NCBI RefSeq assembly: GCF_016808335.1
Contig: NC_053148.1
Coordinates: 14,722,433-14,786,432, forward strand
Direction of reading: 5' to 3'
DNA: 64,000 nucleotides
DNA from: Panicum virgatum
Taxonomy: Eukaryota > Streptophyta > Magnoliopsida > Poales > Poaceae
Numbering within the stretch: the first letter of the stretch is position 1; each line of letters starts with the position of its first letter. The notes under the pieces were generated by a model. It was given only the letters and a program-made list of their open reading frames with translations. It was not told where the DNA came from and made no database searches. Position numbers and translations under genes: made by a program. Below, in pieces: positions 47,481 to 59,400 of this stretch.

Positions 47481-49710
47481 AAAGCAATTTTGTCGCACCA
47501 TGTCACTTGCCTAGTTTTAATTTGATAATTGCCAAGTCCAGGTTAGGTGGTTATTTTGTTTTTGGAGAAGGGGTTTTTGCACTGCCATCCTTCTTGTGTC
47601 ATCAGGAAGAGTATAAATCAAGAATAAGCACATATATTGGACGGAAACGAGAAAAAGGTGATGTGGATTGTAGTTTATGGAAAAAAAATGATGTGGCTAT
47701 CAAGGTGGCATGGCGCCCTCAAAGCAGTTTGCGAGAATATGCTTCTTCCCTAACCCTTCCCTAACCCATTGCATGATGAAAAGAATCTATATGACAAATT
47801 AGCATAAGATGCAGATGTTGACATAGACTGCCATCATAGAGTGCTCATAACTGTGCAAAAAAAGAAGGAAGTTTTGATACATAATAACATTTAAAAACTT
47901 GGAGAAATATTTACAAAATTTTATATTTTTAGACAGTAGAATAAAATTAATACTTTTCTCGAGTACCATCATTTTGATTTAATTGTGTTAAATCTGCGGC
48001 CAAATGAAAATAAAAAAAATAACGTGTGCCATTCATGATAGGAAAAAAAAAACTTTGACAGATCATAAACACCTTAACCAAGACGGAGCTCTAGGTGCTC
48101 ACCTTCTCGACCATATCGATCCATTTGTGTACATGCATCTGCAACTTTCAGGAAGCTCACCTGCTAAGAGACAAAAGGGCTTTGTTTCTTAGCATGTAAC
48201 TTCTACAAACCTGAAACCTTCAAGAATTAGGATACGTTTATATAGGATATATGATTGGCTTCATTCTTTCGTTCATTCTCTCTTTTCAATATTCATCTCA
48301 ATTTCCCAAGGAGGTTCTTTCAAGAAAAGAAAAGAAATCTCTCCAAGGAAGGAATAATATTGTCTAACCATATCTTTTTGCTATATTCCTTAGAATATGA
48401 CGAGATCAGTGTGGAGCCATCCAGATTGGTGCCTAATGGAGTCAATATGAATGTTTAGTACTACTTTCTATTGAAATATCACCTCTGAAAATTATTAATA
48501 ACGCACAAGGAAACACATTTAATATTTTTTTGTTAGAGGAAGGACACATGAGCATATCAATGCATCACAGGCGAGTGTGTCCTCTCCCTTTCTCTCTCTC
48601 TCTCACCCCTAAAAACAAAAATATTATCTATTTATCTGACAAATAAATGCACTTAAAACAACCGACACATGCATTTATTACTACAAGAAATACTTGATTA
48701 GCTAGGGAAATACGATAAATAAAGTATATCAGCTTAAAAAGGCTGAGAATCCTCTATGATGAATTGCAAGCATGTAATTAGTGACAAAAAGACTTGAAGA
48801 CAACACTTGGCATCTTTTTATTATTATTGAGGGATCAAAGATCCTTGCAAACTAATCCAATTATCAAAACATTCAAAAAGCTTCTAACTCCCTGTTTAAA
48901 ACCGAACATATATTCAAAATTCTGATTTCGATGGCACCTATGGTCATCTGCTATGAAAATATCATAGAACCATACTTAGGACCCGGAAATATTTGATGCC
49001 TCAAAACTGCCACCCATGATTGCTTACCCCATGGCTCCATGAGCAACTAGCACTACTGCAGAATGGGTCTTTGGTCCTGGCCATCATTGGGTCCGAGATT
49101 AATGAAAGTTTTAGTCCCGTGTCCTCCTCTCTAATCGAAAAATAAATGTTGTTGATAAGATCAATTGGTATTATAGTGCCCAATATTTCTGTGAGGCACA
49201 TATGAAGTCATTGCTGTTGTCATATAGTTAACACTGACAAAAATAAGGAACAACCAACGAAACCGACAACGACTACAGACCAGCGGACGATTATCAGCTC
49301 AGAGAGCAAGTTGCAACCAAGAAATTAAACAGATCAAACTACATCATCTAAAATTAGTGTCAAGATTTTAAAAGTGAGGAAGGTATGTTGCTGTTAGTTT
49401 CATGCATGGCAGCCTTATCCAATGATCTATGCGTGCATGCTACGTGAAAATTTGTCAAAAGGTAGGCAGCGTGTCTCCCAGATTCTCCAAGTATCACATC
49501 AGATGATGGTGATATAACCTAATTATGCCTGCTCGCTGTTTAATCAGCAGTTTAATTCTTAGACTATCATATATGTTTATAAATTTATTTAATTTCCTGC
49601 AATGCATATTTGTACATATTGCTGGCTAATTAAAGTAGTACCTTGTATAGGTGTACGGAAAATGTGCATAGAAGCAAAAAAGAAAAAGAAAAAAAAGAAA
49701 TATTAGGAGT
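47481..49710. other. Intergenic, no gene recognised
   Basis: AT-rich sequence with only short open frames and no recognisable domain. A CT microsatellite lies at about 48582-48603. Confidence 0.5.
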
Positions 49711-49743
49711 GTTGTAAATTGATGGTATCCATCAATTTACAAC
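49711..49743. repeat. Perfect 15-bp hairpin
   Basis: GTTGTAAATTGATGG and CCATCAATTTACAAC are separated by TAT, giving a 33-base perfect inverted repeat just upstream of the LINE remnant. Confidence 0.9.
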
Positions 49744-49839
49744 ATAGCTTGCCAACAACATGCATTAGTAGCGAGTGTGTTAAGTTCAAAACCCCTAAAC
49801 ATTTAGTTTAGAAGGGCATTGGTTGATGAAAAACTCCAA

Positions 49840-50590
49840 GAATAGCTTGATTTGGTAGCTAAGATAACCAACATCAATTTAGTTGAAGGGAGTGATTACT
49901 TTAAATGGAATTTACATAAATTCGGGGTCTTTACAGTTAGATCTATGTACCTCCACAAGATGAACCAAAAAGCTCCATTTCGCCACAAATTGATTTGGAA
50001 ACTAAAAATTCCTCTCAAGATAAAGATCTTCTTTTGGTTTCTCCAAAAAGGAGTTATCCTAACAATAGATAATCTAGCGAGGAAGAATTGGAAGGGGAGT
50101 TTGAAGTGTTGCTTCTGTAATTGTAATGAATCAATTACACATCTCCTCTTTGATTGTCACCATGCAAAGGAGATTTGGAAGATAGTCTATTTAGCTACAG
50201 GATTAACCCCGCCAAGATCGATTTCCCATATGCTAGGACCTACTGGTTGTGCTTATGGGCGCAACTGCAGCATAAAGATACAATAAAGGTGATGTTCCAA
50301 AGGGCGAGTCTTGCATTGGAGGTCGTCGCCTTGGAGATAGCCAATCATAGGTGGAAGCATAACCTTAGAATTGGTTTAGATGATTTTTCCTTTGTTCATT
50401 CCTCCACCTATAGACGGCTATATTTTGTAATAATCTTTGGGCTGTGTACACTTTGTAGAGGCCGGAACTCGTTTCCATTATCTAAAAAACATTGGGGGGA
50501 AGAGCACATTATCAGCTATTGTAATCGCGGAGACTTCAGGGGGAATTTTGACTGTTCAAATATGATAGGATTTCTCAATTTCAAATAATA
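49840..50590 (+). mobile_element. LINE ORF2 C-terminal fragment (zf-RVT domain)
   Basis: The frame from about 49852 to 50286 encodes the reverse-transcriptase zinc-binding domain of plant LINEs: FGVFTVRSMY, IWKLKIPLKIKIFFW, GVILTIDNLARKNW, CCFCNCNESITHLLFDC, AKEIWKIV. A frameshift near 50230 moves the reading to a second frame ending WKHNLRIG, the usual C-terminal pattern. RT and endonuclease are missing, so the copy is 5' truncated. Confidence 0.85.
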
Positions 50591-53500
50591 TTGCCTAAAC
50601 AGTTCAAAAATTCGTTACAAGAAATTTGTATTAGAATTCAACTGAGTAATTCTCCCATCATTTGTTATCTTCAAATACTGTTTTCTTCATTCAGTTTGTA
50701 ACTGAGGTTTTCCTTTTTTATATCTCATTATAGTATATACGCATGTTGGCCTGGTACTTGAAACACGGAGAGATGTCCTTTGCTAACTCATGTGACCATT
50801 GATGACTCCCACAGTTTTGTCGATGAACAGTGCCACACAAGTGTCATTCTTTGCATATATATTGTTTTCCCCCTAGATCATATGGGGAAATTAAATAACA
50901 ATTTACTGCCATGATTCTCCAGCGCGAATACAGTTGTTACGGCAGTAAATTAATGGCAACATGGAGTGCCCCATAGAACTGTCTCCCAAAGGATGAATGT
51001 TGTCAACCACTTGACAGATATCCTACGGCCTGCTTGATTAATAATATACCCTTGTTCTTCTGTCACCTGCTTCTTGCTAAAATTGATCTGAGAACAGATT
51101 GAACACAAATTGACACGTAGTCCTCTGCTCTGCATGGGTTTTATTTTATTTACAGCTCTGGTAATTGTGTGACCAGCTCTGGCAATTGATTCTACCTAGA
51201 AGAACGTTTTTTTATTTATTTATACTTAACATTCTTTTGCGAGAAGTAAAAAAATGTGAGAATTCCCAATTAAATACGCGGATCGAATAGATCGATTGTA
51301 TATTTACCACAATTTTCTGTACCTTTTTATGTACTTAAACACGCCATGCATGATGATATGCAGGTCATATTATACAAAATAACTTTTTTTCCTAATCAAC
51401 CATGCAGGAAATTTATGCGCCAGTAGTCTACGTACGGTGCTCCTAGATCATCACCCCTACACAGCATCTGAGGCTCACATGTCCATGAGTCCGTAGATCG
51501 AGTTAGCTTTGGAATATTCCAAAGCTAGAGAAACAACAAGAAAACAAAAGGAAAGAATCAGCCAAAAAAAAAGAAATAGAGATTCATGTGCTGAGCACTA
51601 GACTGCAGGATCTTCTGTGAGGCCGCGTATTTGCCGGATCTCACCTGGGGGCTGGGTGTGCAACCTGTCGCCATCACCCGATCTTGCGTAACCTGTTTTC
51701 ATTCAGCTTTCGAATGGTGAAGCAGTTTGCAGACACGTACGCATGTGACCAAAAGGCCCATTGCAAAGTTTGTGCAGTGTGTAGCTTTTCAAAAAAAAAA
51801 AAAGAAGTTTGTGCTGTGTTTCCAAGATCGACGCAACTGCATCTGCAGCGTTCGTTGCCATTCCGGGGTGCCAAATGCATCCTCGTCAATGGTCACTAAT
51901 GTTAGTAAAATGAAAGAAAGGAAAGTCTTTTATCAGAAATATGGTTGATTGTGTTGGAAGCCTGCAATTATAATTTAGTATTAAGGAAACTAAACAGCAA
52001 TGATTCAACCTCCAGACTTGAAAGTGTGGTTAAATGGGGAAATCCATGTTCTGACCCCACATTGTATGCTCTTTTTTTGTTTTTTAAAAAATAAGGTTCT
52101 CTGGTCCTTCTAGGACCCCAAATAAGATCCTTGCATGTGCCCCTGTCAATGTCAATATTGGGCTCACTTTTTACCTTGGCCACAAGTTGAGGAAAGGCCG
52201 CCTGAAAAGGACAATGGCCTAAAACTGGTGGATCACCTGTAAGAATGAAAAAAAAAATGACAGCAACTTCTCAGGAAGCAGAGGAGTGCCAAATCTCTGT
52301 ACCATTTTGTCGGGAATTCTAGTGTGCGCCCACAAGATGATGGCAAGTCAGCCAAGAACCTCTGCACCTGCCAGGATCCTTCCTCCACCCTCTGAAGACG
52401 AACATGACGATGGCGGCCATATCTGAAGAATCGCTCGTCGTCTGTGGTTATATTAACAATCAATCTGCGTTACCTGCTCGCGTTTTGTCTTTGTCCTACT
52501 CTGTTAGAAACTTGTTTTGCTTTATCTGCTGGGGTGTCTGCGACCTGGGAAGCCTGGGTCTAACTTTGCAGTACTAGCTAGTCTGAATCAGATTAGCTAG
52601 TCCCCCCTTCTCTACCTCCGTTTCTGGTTCTGCCATTCTAGCTGTGTCTTGTCATACGCTGTCTGGAAACTGTCATATTTCCGTTGTTGAATGGAAATGG
52701 GGGCACCCGTATCGAAAAAAATTTGTTGGGAATTCAGTGAAACTTCAAGTGGGTCATGGACTTGTTATAAAAAATTGTAAAAGGAGCAGCTTACCTCATC
52801 TTGATACAGTTTAAATGAAGTGCTTAAAAACGAAACAAAAACTTGTTAGGAACATTAGCTATGTTTTCGACACTGGGTCTTGCCTTTTATTTATCAACTC
52901 AACCTTCAAAACTGAATAATGATGCTATTGCTCCTATTTAAATTCTAACTTCCTTTTTAATGGACTATGAGTTATTCATTCCATAGAGAACGCACATTTA
53001 AAAATTAACATAAGGCGCGAGGATATACCTTGAAAAGTTAATTTCATTTCTGTAATGAAAAAGAACATTTTTCTCTTAAATGAAAAACGTGCTTCGGTAC
53101 CATTGCCGAAAAAAAAACATGAGCGTACGAAGGATTGACCTTCAGTACTACAGCTATCAGCTAATGTGTTAATATCTAGACTGTAGGTGGTACTGGTGAT
53201 GGTATTAATGGTGAAATAGACAGCCGGGGACCAATAATGCAGTACAAAATGCCTAGTACAGGTCAGTGATAGCCTTGCAGAATAAAGGCTGGACCACGCA
53301 ACCACATGAGAACAAGAGAGGTAGAATCATTGACTGACTTGGCAAGGATATGCCCATCTAGACTCGGGAACTTCCATGACATTTTCGCTTGGAAAGAGAT
53401 AGCTAGCTAGCTGCACTCCAAAAGCTCCCAGGTGGTTCAGAGCTCAGACCACCTGAATGATTTTGCTTTACAGGATCTGTTTTAAGGTCTTCACAGGTTT

Positions 53501-54267
53501 TTCTGCGTCATGGAACTACAAATCCTTCTCCAAATATAACAGGTTTTATAAACGGTTCAAAGGAATGCTAATGGAGAGCTTAAACGATATTTTTACTATG
53601 AAACAGCATAGTCCTTGCAGTAAAAGTACTTTTTTCGAACACACAAGAGTTGCACATCTTTAGATATACTATAAAGAAGAAGAAAGGGGCAAAGGGCCTT
53701 ATACAGAGCCACCTCCCTAGAACTCTCCTAGGAGGTGAAAGGAGGTTGCAATATATTACGTGAGAGAGAGATCGTCTGTATTATATAATTTATATCGGAA
53801 AAGGGACAACCTATATAGCAGCTTCACTCAGATCCTCTAGACGACCCACAAACAGGTCCTAGCTTGCCTCCTTCTTGACGAAATTTAGGACACAGTCTGC
53901 AAGGCACCATCAAAAAAGCATTTGCGATTATTTCCGATCTATGATTATATATTCATAAAGTCGAATATGTAAAGCTGTGAAAGTACTTCTCGGGGCAAAC
54001 CTCTACACATGTATCAAAAAACCATGTGAAGTTGCTGAAATATGTGCCAGCGACTGGAAGGAGTGATAATAGAGCTTTTCAACAGAGGTGGTTGGAATTT
54101 TAGGAGTAGGATTGAGATGAAACGTACCTTTCGGTTTTGCTCTAGTTTCCTTTTGTCTCCGGTTATGTTTGAGTGAAGAACCTAGCTATGCTATGACAGC
54201 CTGCGTGTTGTGCTCTTGTCTATTGGCTGTAGTTATTCAACTATGAATGATCAAGGCCGGAACTTTC
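50591..54267. other. Intergenic, no gene recognised
   Basis: AT-rich sequence without convincing coding regions. It contains a 24-bp perfect palindrome at 51504-51527 and, at about 52640-52725, a possible LINE tail (TTGAATGGAAATGGGGGCAC, then GAAAAAAA). Nothing else could be supported. Confidence 0.45.
51504..51527. repeat. Perfect 24-bp palindrome
   Basis: TAGCTTTGGAAT is immediately followed by its reverse complement ATTCCAAAGCTA, with no spacer. No surrounding gene was identified. Confidence 0.9.
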
Positions 54268-54790
54268 TGTTGATGCAGAATCGCGCCAACACACTCAAAT
54301 GTGCTAGAACGTGTAGGAGATCGTCAAAACGATCTGAACCAGCGATGCCCTGGCGGACCGGTCTGACCGGTTCCGCAGACCGGTCTGACCGGTTCCGCAG
54401 ACCGGTCTGACCGGTGTGGAGCAGAGAACCGCGAAGACCTAGAAACGCGAGCTCGGGAGGGACCCCGTCAGAGCTTGCGCGGCTAGGGTTGCTCTGAGGT
54501 CGGCAGGCCACTTAGAACGTCTTCAAACGTCGTCGAGACGAAAGAAGAAAGCAATCTAGGGTTGGAAAAGACTAGGGTTTGAGAGATAAAAAGTAATGCG
54601 ATATTTTGATTGATTCGATTGGGAATACCTCAATCGGCCTTAGCCTTTATATTTATAGGCCGGGGAAGTCGTACCCCTCTCCAAGTCAGTTTATAACAGA
54701 ATTTCTAATAAAACGAAGCCTACTCGGATTACAACTGGACAGATCGGTCTGACCGGTCGGCCTCTAAACTGCCAGAATTGGCTGTCAACA
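54268..54790 (-). repeat. 3' LTR of the Tat element
   Basis: On the plus strand it reads TGTTGATGCAGAATCGCGCC to GGCTGTCAACA, 523 bp, with TGTTGA...TCAACA ends. Its first ~115 bases match the partial LTR at 63887-64000 closely. It carries three consecutive ACCGGTCTGACCGGT copies at 54356-54415 and one near 54745. Confidence 0.92.
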
Positions 54791-54995
54791 TATGCCTCTC
54801 TGCTTTTTGGTGAGTTTCACAAGCCAAAAAGCAAGAACTATCCTGATGTACATGTTTTACACAGAGCATACAAGTCTAAAAAATAAAACTAAGGGCAATA
54901 TCCAATACCGGCCATCTTCGTCCCCATGCACTTTGCCATACGCTAGGAAAGAACCTCTTCAAGTACCTCCCATTGATAGCCTTTGGTAGACGCTC

Positions 54996-56467
54996 TGTAA
55001 GGATCACCGGGGTGTCCGACCCTAGAGGGGGAGGTGGTGAATAGGGTCGCTAATCACTTTTTAACCTAGGGCTCAAACTACTTGCATAAGATAAACCTAA
55101 CACGTCCTATACAAGCTGGTTATGAGTAAGGTTTATCTATGCTACTCTTTACTTACCCCTAAAAGACTTGCAACCTAGCCAAACCTAATCAAACTAACTA
55201 GGAAAGTAAAGGTACGCAAGATAGAGTAAATGCGGAAACGTAATGCGGTAAGTAAAGAGGTAAGTGCATGAGGGATGCAAACTCCCGAGTAGACACGGTC
55301 ATGTAACGTGGTTCGACACAAACGCCTACGTCCACGGGACACCGAGGCTCTTCCGATCACGTCTTGCACTACGCCACCAAGGCGATGCCGGCAAGCAAAG
55401 GCAAATGCCCACAAGACACTAAGTCTCGTGCACCGCCACCGTCTCTCTCGGTCACCCGGCCGAAATCCACTACGGAGCTTCTCCACCAAGGAGGGGGCCT
55501 CCTCTTCCCCCGCACAAAGTGTCGTTGCCACTCCACACCAAGACAGAGGGTCACACGACGGATCACAAGTTGCTTGCCGCAGCAAGGCTTCTCTCAAGGG
55601 AGCTCTCGCAAGAACTAATCCCTATTACAAGCACTAAGCACTCTCACAAGTGTGCTTAAGCCTATATGATGTATAAAGAAGCTCTAGGATGGTTGGAGAT
55701 GATCTTTTACTCTTGTATGCTTGTATGGTCTCCAGCACCCTCAAATGAGCCGTGGGGTGGCATATATATAGCCCCAACCCCTCAAACTAGCCGTTGGAAA
55801 AAGGCTGACAAAAACCCTTAACACCGGTTAATCCGATGCTCTAGCTTTTGTCATCACCGGTTTAACCGGTGGGTGCATTCTCCAACTAGCCGTTATACTT
55901 CAACGGCTACCTGATCAATCGACCGACGCTCTCAAAACTGACGTCGGTTCAACCGGTGCATGTAATCTTCAATCGACCGACGCTCTCAAAACTAACGTCG
56001 GTTCAACCGGTGCAAGTAATCTCAGGAAACCCCAAAAATGGAGTCTCTGGACAACTGCACCGACGCTCTCTAAAACCAACGTCGGTTCAACTGGTGTACT
56101 CTACTGATCTGTCTTCTCTTCAAGTCATTGCACCGACGAGTTGTCTTCATTCATCGTCGGTTCATCCGGCGCAAAACACCATTGCACCGATGAGTACAAT
56201 TGGCTCATCATCGGTTTAACCGGTGATAGCAAATTGTCTCTGTCTTGTTCGTTTTGACTTGATTTCTTCACGGTCTCTTCAATCTTGGAATCCTTTGATT
56301 TCTTCGGGCCTTGCTACGCCTATCTTTTCTTTCTCTTTGTCATCACTTGAACCTAAAAGCCTGAGAATGGTCATCTTAACACATATATTAGTCCAAGTGT
56401 TGTATTGTCTATATCAATCACCAAAACATTATATTGAAATATGGCATGAGAGGCCATTTTCGCTACA
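54996..56467. repeat. Solo LTR, 1472 bp, inserted in the Tat integrase
   Basis: It begins TGTAAGGATCACC and ends TTTTCGCTACA, flanked by CGCTC at 54991-54995 and 56468-56472. The integrase reading frame stops at one side (VQGER) and resumes at the other (AINGRYLKRFFPSVWQ), confirming the insertion point. It is related to the LTR at 26952-28578. Its 3' third has five ACCGACG/CGTCGGT-type hairpins. Confidence 0.93.
55922..56215. repeat. Five CCGACG-type hairpins in the solo LTR
   Basis: Arms ACCGACG/CGTCGGT at 55922/55942, 55976/55996 and 56059/56080; ACCGACGA/TCGTCGGT at 56132/56154; ACCGATGA/TCATCGGT at 56186/56208. Most are followed by a CGGTTCAACCGGTG-like site overlapping the right arm. 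Confidence 0.85.
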
Positions 56468-59400
56468 CGCTCACCTTGCACCGTCTCCACCATATACGAA
56501 TTACCGGAGATAACTTTGACAATCTTGTATGGACCTTCCCAACTTGGCGACCATTTGCCAAACTTGTTGCTTTTCATCCCAAGAGGCAAAATTATATTCC
56601 AAACCAGATCCCCAACCTGAAAAGATTTAAGTTTTACCTTTTTGTTGTAAGCTCTGGCCACCCGAAGCTTGTCTTTCTCAATCTCCTTCAAAGCCTTCAA
56701 ACGCTTGTCGGTCACCTCATCAATATTATCCATCATTAAATCATGGTAATCAACAGCGGAGAGGTCATTTTATTTTGCCAACCTATATGCACCCAGATTT
56801 ACCTCAACGGGTAAAACGGCCTCTTGACCATACATAAGCTCAAAAGGAGTAACCTTAGTAGCACCATGTCTAGATATACGATGAGCCCACAATGCTTCGG
56901 ATAACACTCCATGCCACCTCTTAGGATTTTCTTCTATCTTCTTCTTGACAAGTTTGATCAAAATCTTATTACTAGACTCGGCATGCCCATTGGCCTGAGC
57001 ATAGTATGGAGATGAATTGAGCAACTTAATCTTATAAGATTCGGCAAAGGCATGCACCTCTTTTGATATAAATGAAGAACCTTGATTCGTGGTCAAAGTT
57101 TGTGGAATACCGAATCTATGAATAATATGCTCAGTAATAAACTCAATTATCTCCTTATGTGTCATATTCTTCAAAGGAACCGCTTTGGTCCATTTAGTGA
57201 AATAATCCGTAGCAACCAACACGAAGCGATACCCCTTTGAAGATGTAGGATTAATTTGTCCAATGAAATCCAACCCCCAACCTCGGAACGGCCATGGTTT
57301 AATAATAGGATGCATTAACGCAGCAGGCACCAATTGCAAATCACCAAACCACTGACATTCTTCACACCCTTTATAGTATTTGAAACAATAGGATAGCATA
57401 GTGGGCCAATAGAAACCGGCACTTCTAAGTAACCACTTCATGCTGGGAGCCGATTGATGAGTACCACAAATACCTTCATGAACCTCACCCATAGCAACCC
57501 GGGCATGATCCGAGTCTAAACATTTGAGAAGCAAATATTCGGCAGTTCGACGATAAAGCTCATCGTCAATTAAAACATACTTAAAAGCCAAACGCCGAAT
57601 ATTTCTCTCCGCTCCACGACCAGGATCTCTCAAATATGATGTAAGAGGGACCCTCCAATCCTGAGCTTCGGCCAAGACAATTGAATCGTCTTTCTTGGCC
57701 GAATCAGAACCAACAGCAGCATTACCGGTCAGACCGGTCTCGCTGACCGGTCGGACCGGTGCATCCAGAACTAGACACTCGTCTTTCGTTTGTATCGGCT
57801 TGCGAATGTTGAAATATTTTTTTGTAACATTATAGCCAGATGCTTGCTGAGCCATAGTATTTGCCTTTCCATTCTCTTCCATCGGAATATGTTTGATAAT
57901 AAATTCATCGAAAGAAGAAATAATATCGAGACATTTATCAAGATATGCATTTAGAGAACCATTATAGCACTGGTATACCTTAGATACTTGCTGCACCACC
58001 AAAAGAGAATCTCCAAAGGCTTCAACATGCTTCACGCCCATAGATTGCAAGAATTTCAAGCCAAATAGAAGAACCTCATATTCAACTTGGTTATTTGTGC
58101 ACTCTTCTTCCAATCGATTTAAAAATTCAAAAACAGCACCATTCGGAGAAATAAGAACAACACCAATCCTTTGACCATCATCACAAACCGATCCATCAAA
58201 GTACAACTTCCATGGTGTGCAAGTAATATAGCCGACTTCTAGATCATGCTTGTCATTAATCCGATGCTCAACAATAAAATCCGCTACAATTTGGCCTCTC
58301 ATAGATTTTAAAGGTTCACAAGCCAAATCATATTCAACCAAACCATAAGCCCACTTGCCAATTCTACCACTCAAAATTGGTTTTTGTAACATATGTTTGA
58401 TCACATCAGTTTGGCATACTACTATGCAAGTACTAGATAGTAGATAATGCCTTAATTTGGTACAAGCATAATAAAGAGACAAACACAACTTCTCAATAAA
58501 TGTATACCTCGTCTCCGCATCAATAAGTCGTCGGCTTAAATATGTAATGATATACTCCTTCCCTTTGATTTCTTGAGTCAAAACAGCCCCAATAACCTTG
58601 TCTTCAGCAGCCACATAAAGTCTGAAAGGTACTCCTCTCCTAGGTGCTTTGAGTACGGGTGGCGAAGACAAATAAATCTTGATCTTCTCAAACGCTTCTT
58701 GCTGTTTTGCCCCCCCAAGTAAATTCGGTTTCATCTTTTAACCGAAAAATAGGAGTAAAAGCATCGATCTTCCCGGACAAGTTAGATATAAACGTTCTCA
58801 AGAAATTTACCTTGCCCAAGAACTTCTGTAAATCCTTCTTGCATGTAGGGGCTTCAACCTTCCTCATGGCTTCAATTCTTTTAGGATCAACCTCTATTCC
58901 CTTCTCATGAACAATGAAGTCAAGAAACTTTCCAGCTGATACACCAAAAGCACATTTGAGTGGATTCAGCTTCAAACCATACCGGCGCATCCTCTCAAGA
59001 GCAAGTCTCAAATCTGCTAAATGATGATCCAAACCGGCCGATTTAATGACAATATCATCAATGTACACCTCCAAGATGACACCAAGCAAATCATGGAAGA
59101 TTAAATTCATAAATCTTTGATAAGTAGCACCCGCATTTTTCAAACTAAAAGTCATAACAACCCACTCAAACAAGCCGACAAATCCTGGACATCTAAAGGC
59201 CGTTTTAGATATATCTTCTTTGGCCATGAATATTTGATTGTAACCGGCGTTACCATCAAGAAAACTAATGACATGATGTCTGGAAGCCTCATTGATCAAC
59301 ATATCGGCTATAGGCATATGATATTGATCTTTGGGAGTAGTTTTATTAAGATCTCTAAAATCAATGCACACTCTAATTTTCCCCTAATCCTTTTTCTCAA

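Noticed and set aside
52190..52725. A LINE copy with coding remnants
   Set aside because: Only the last ~90 bases resemble a LINE tail. No ORF2 residues could be read upstream.
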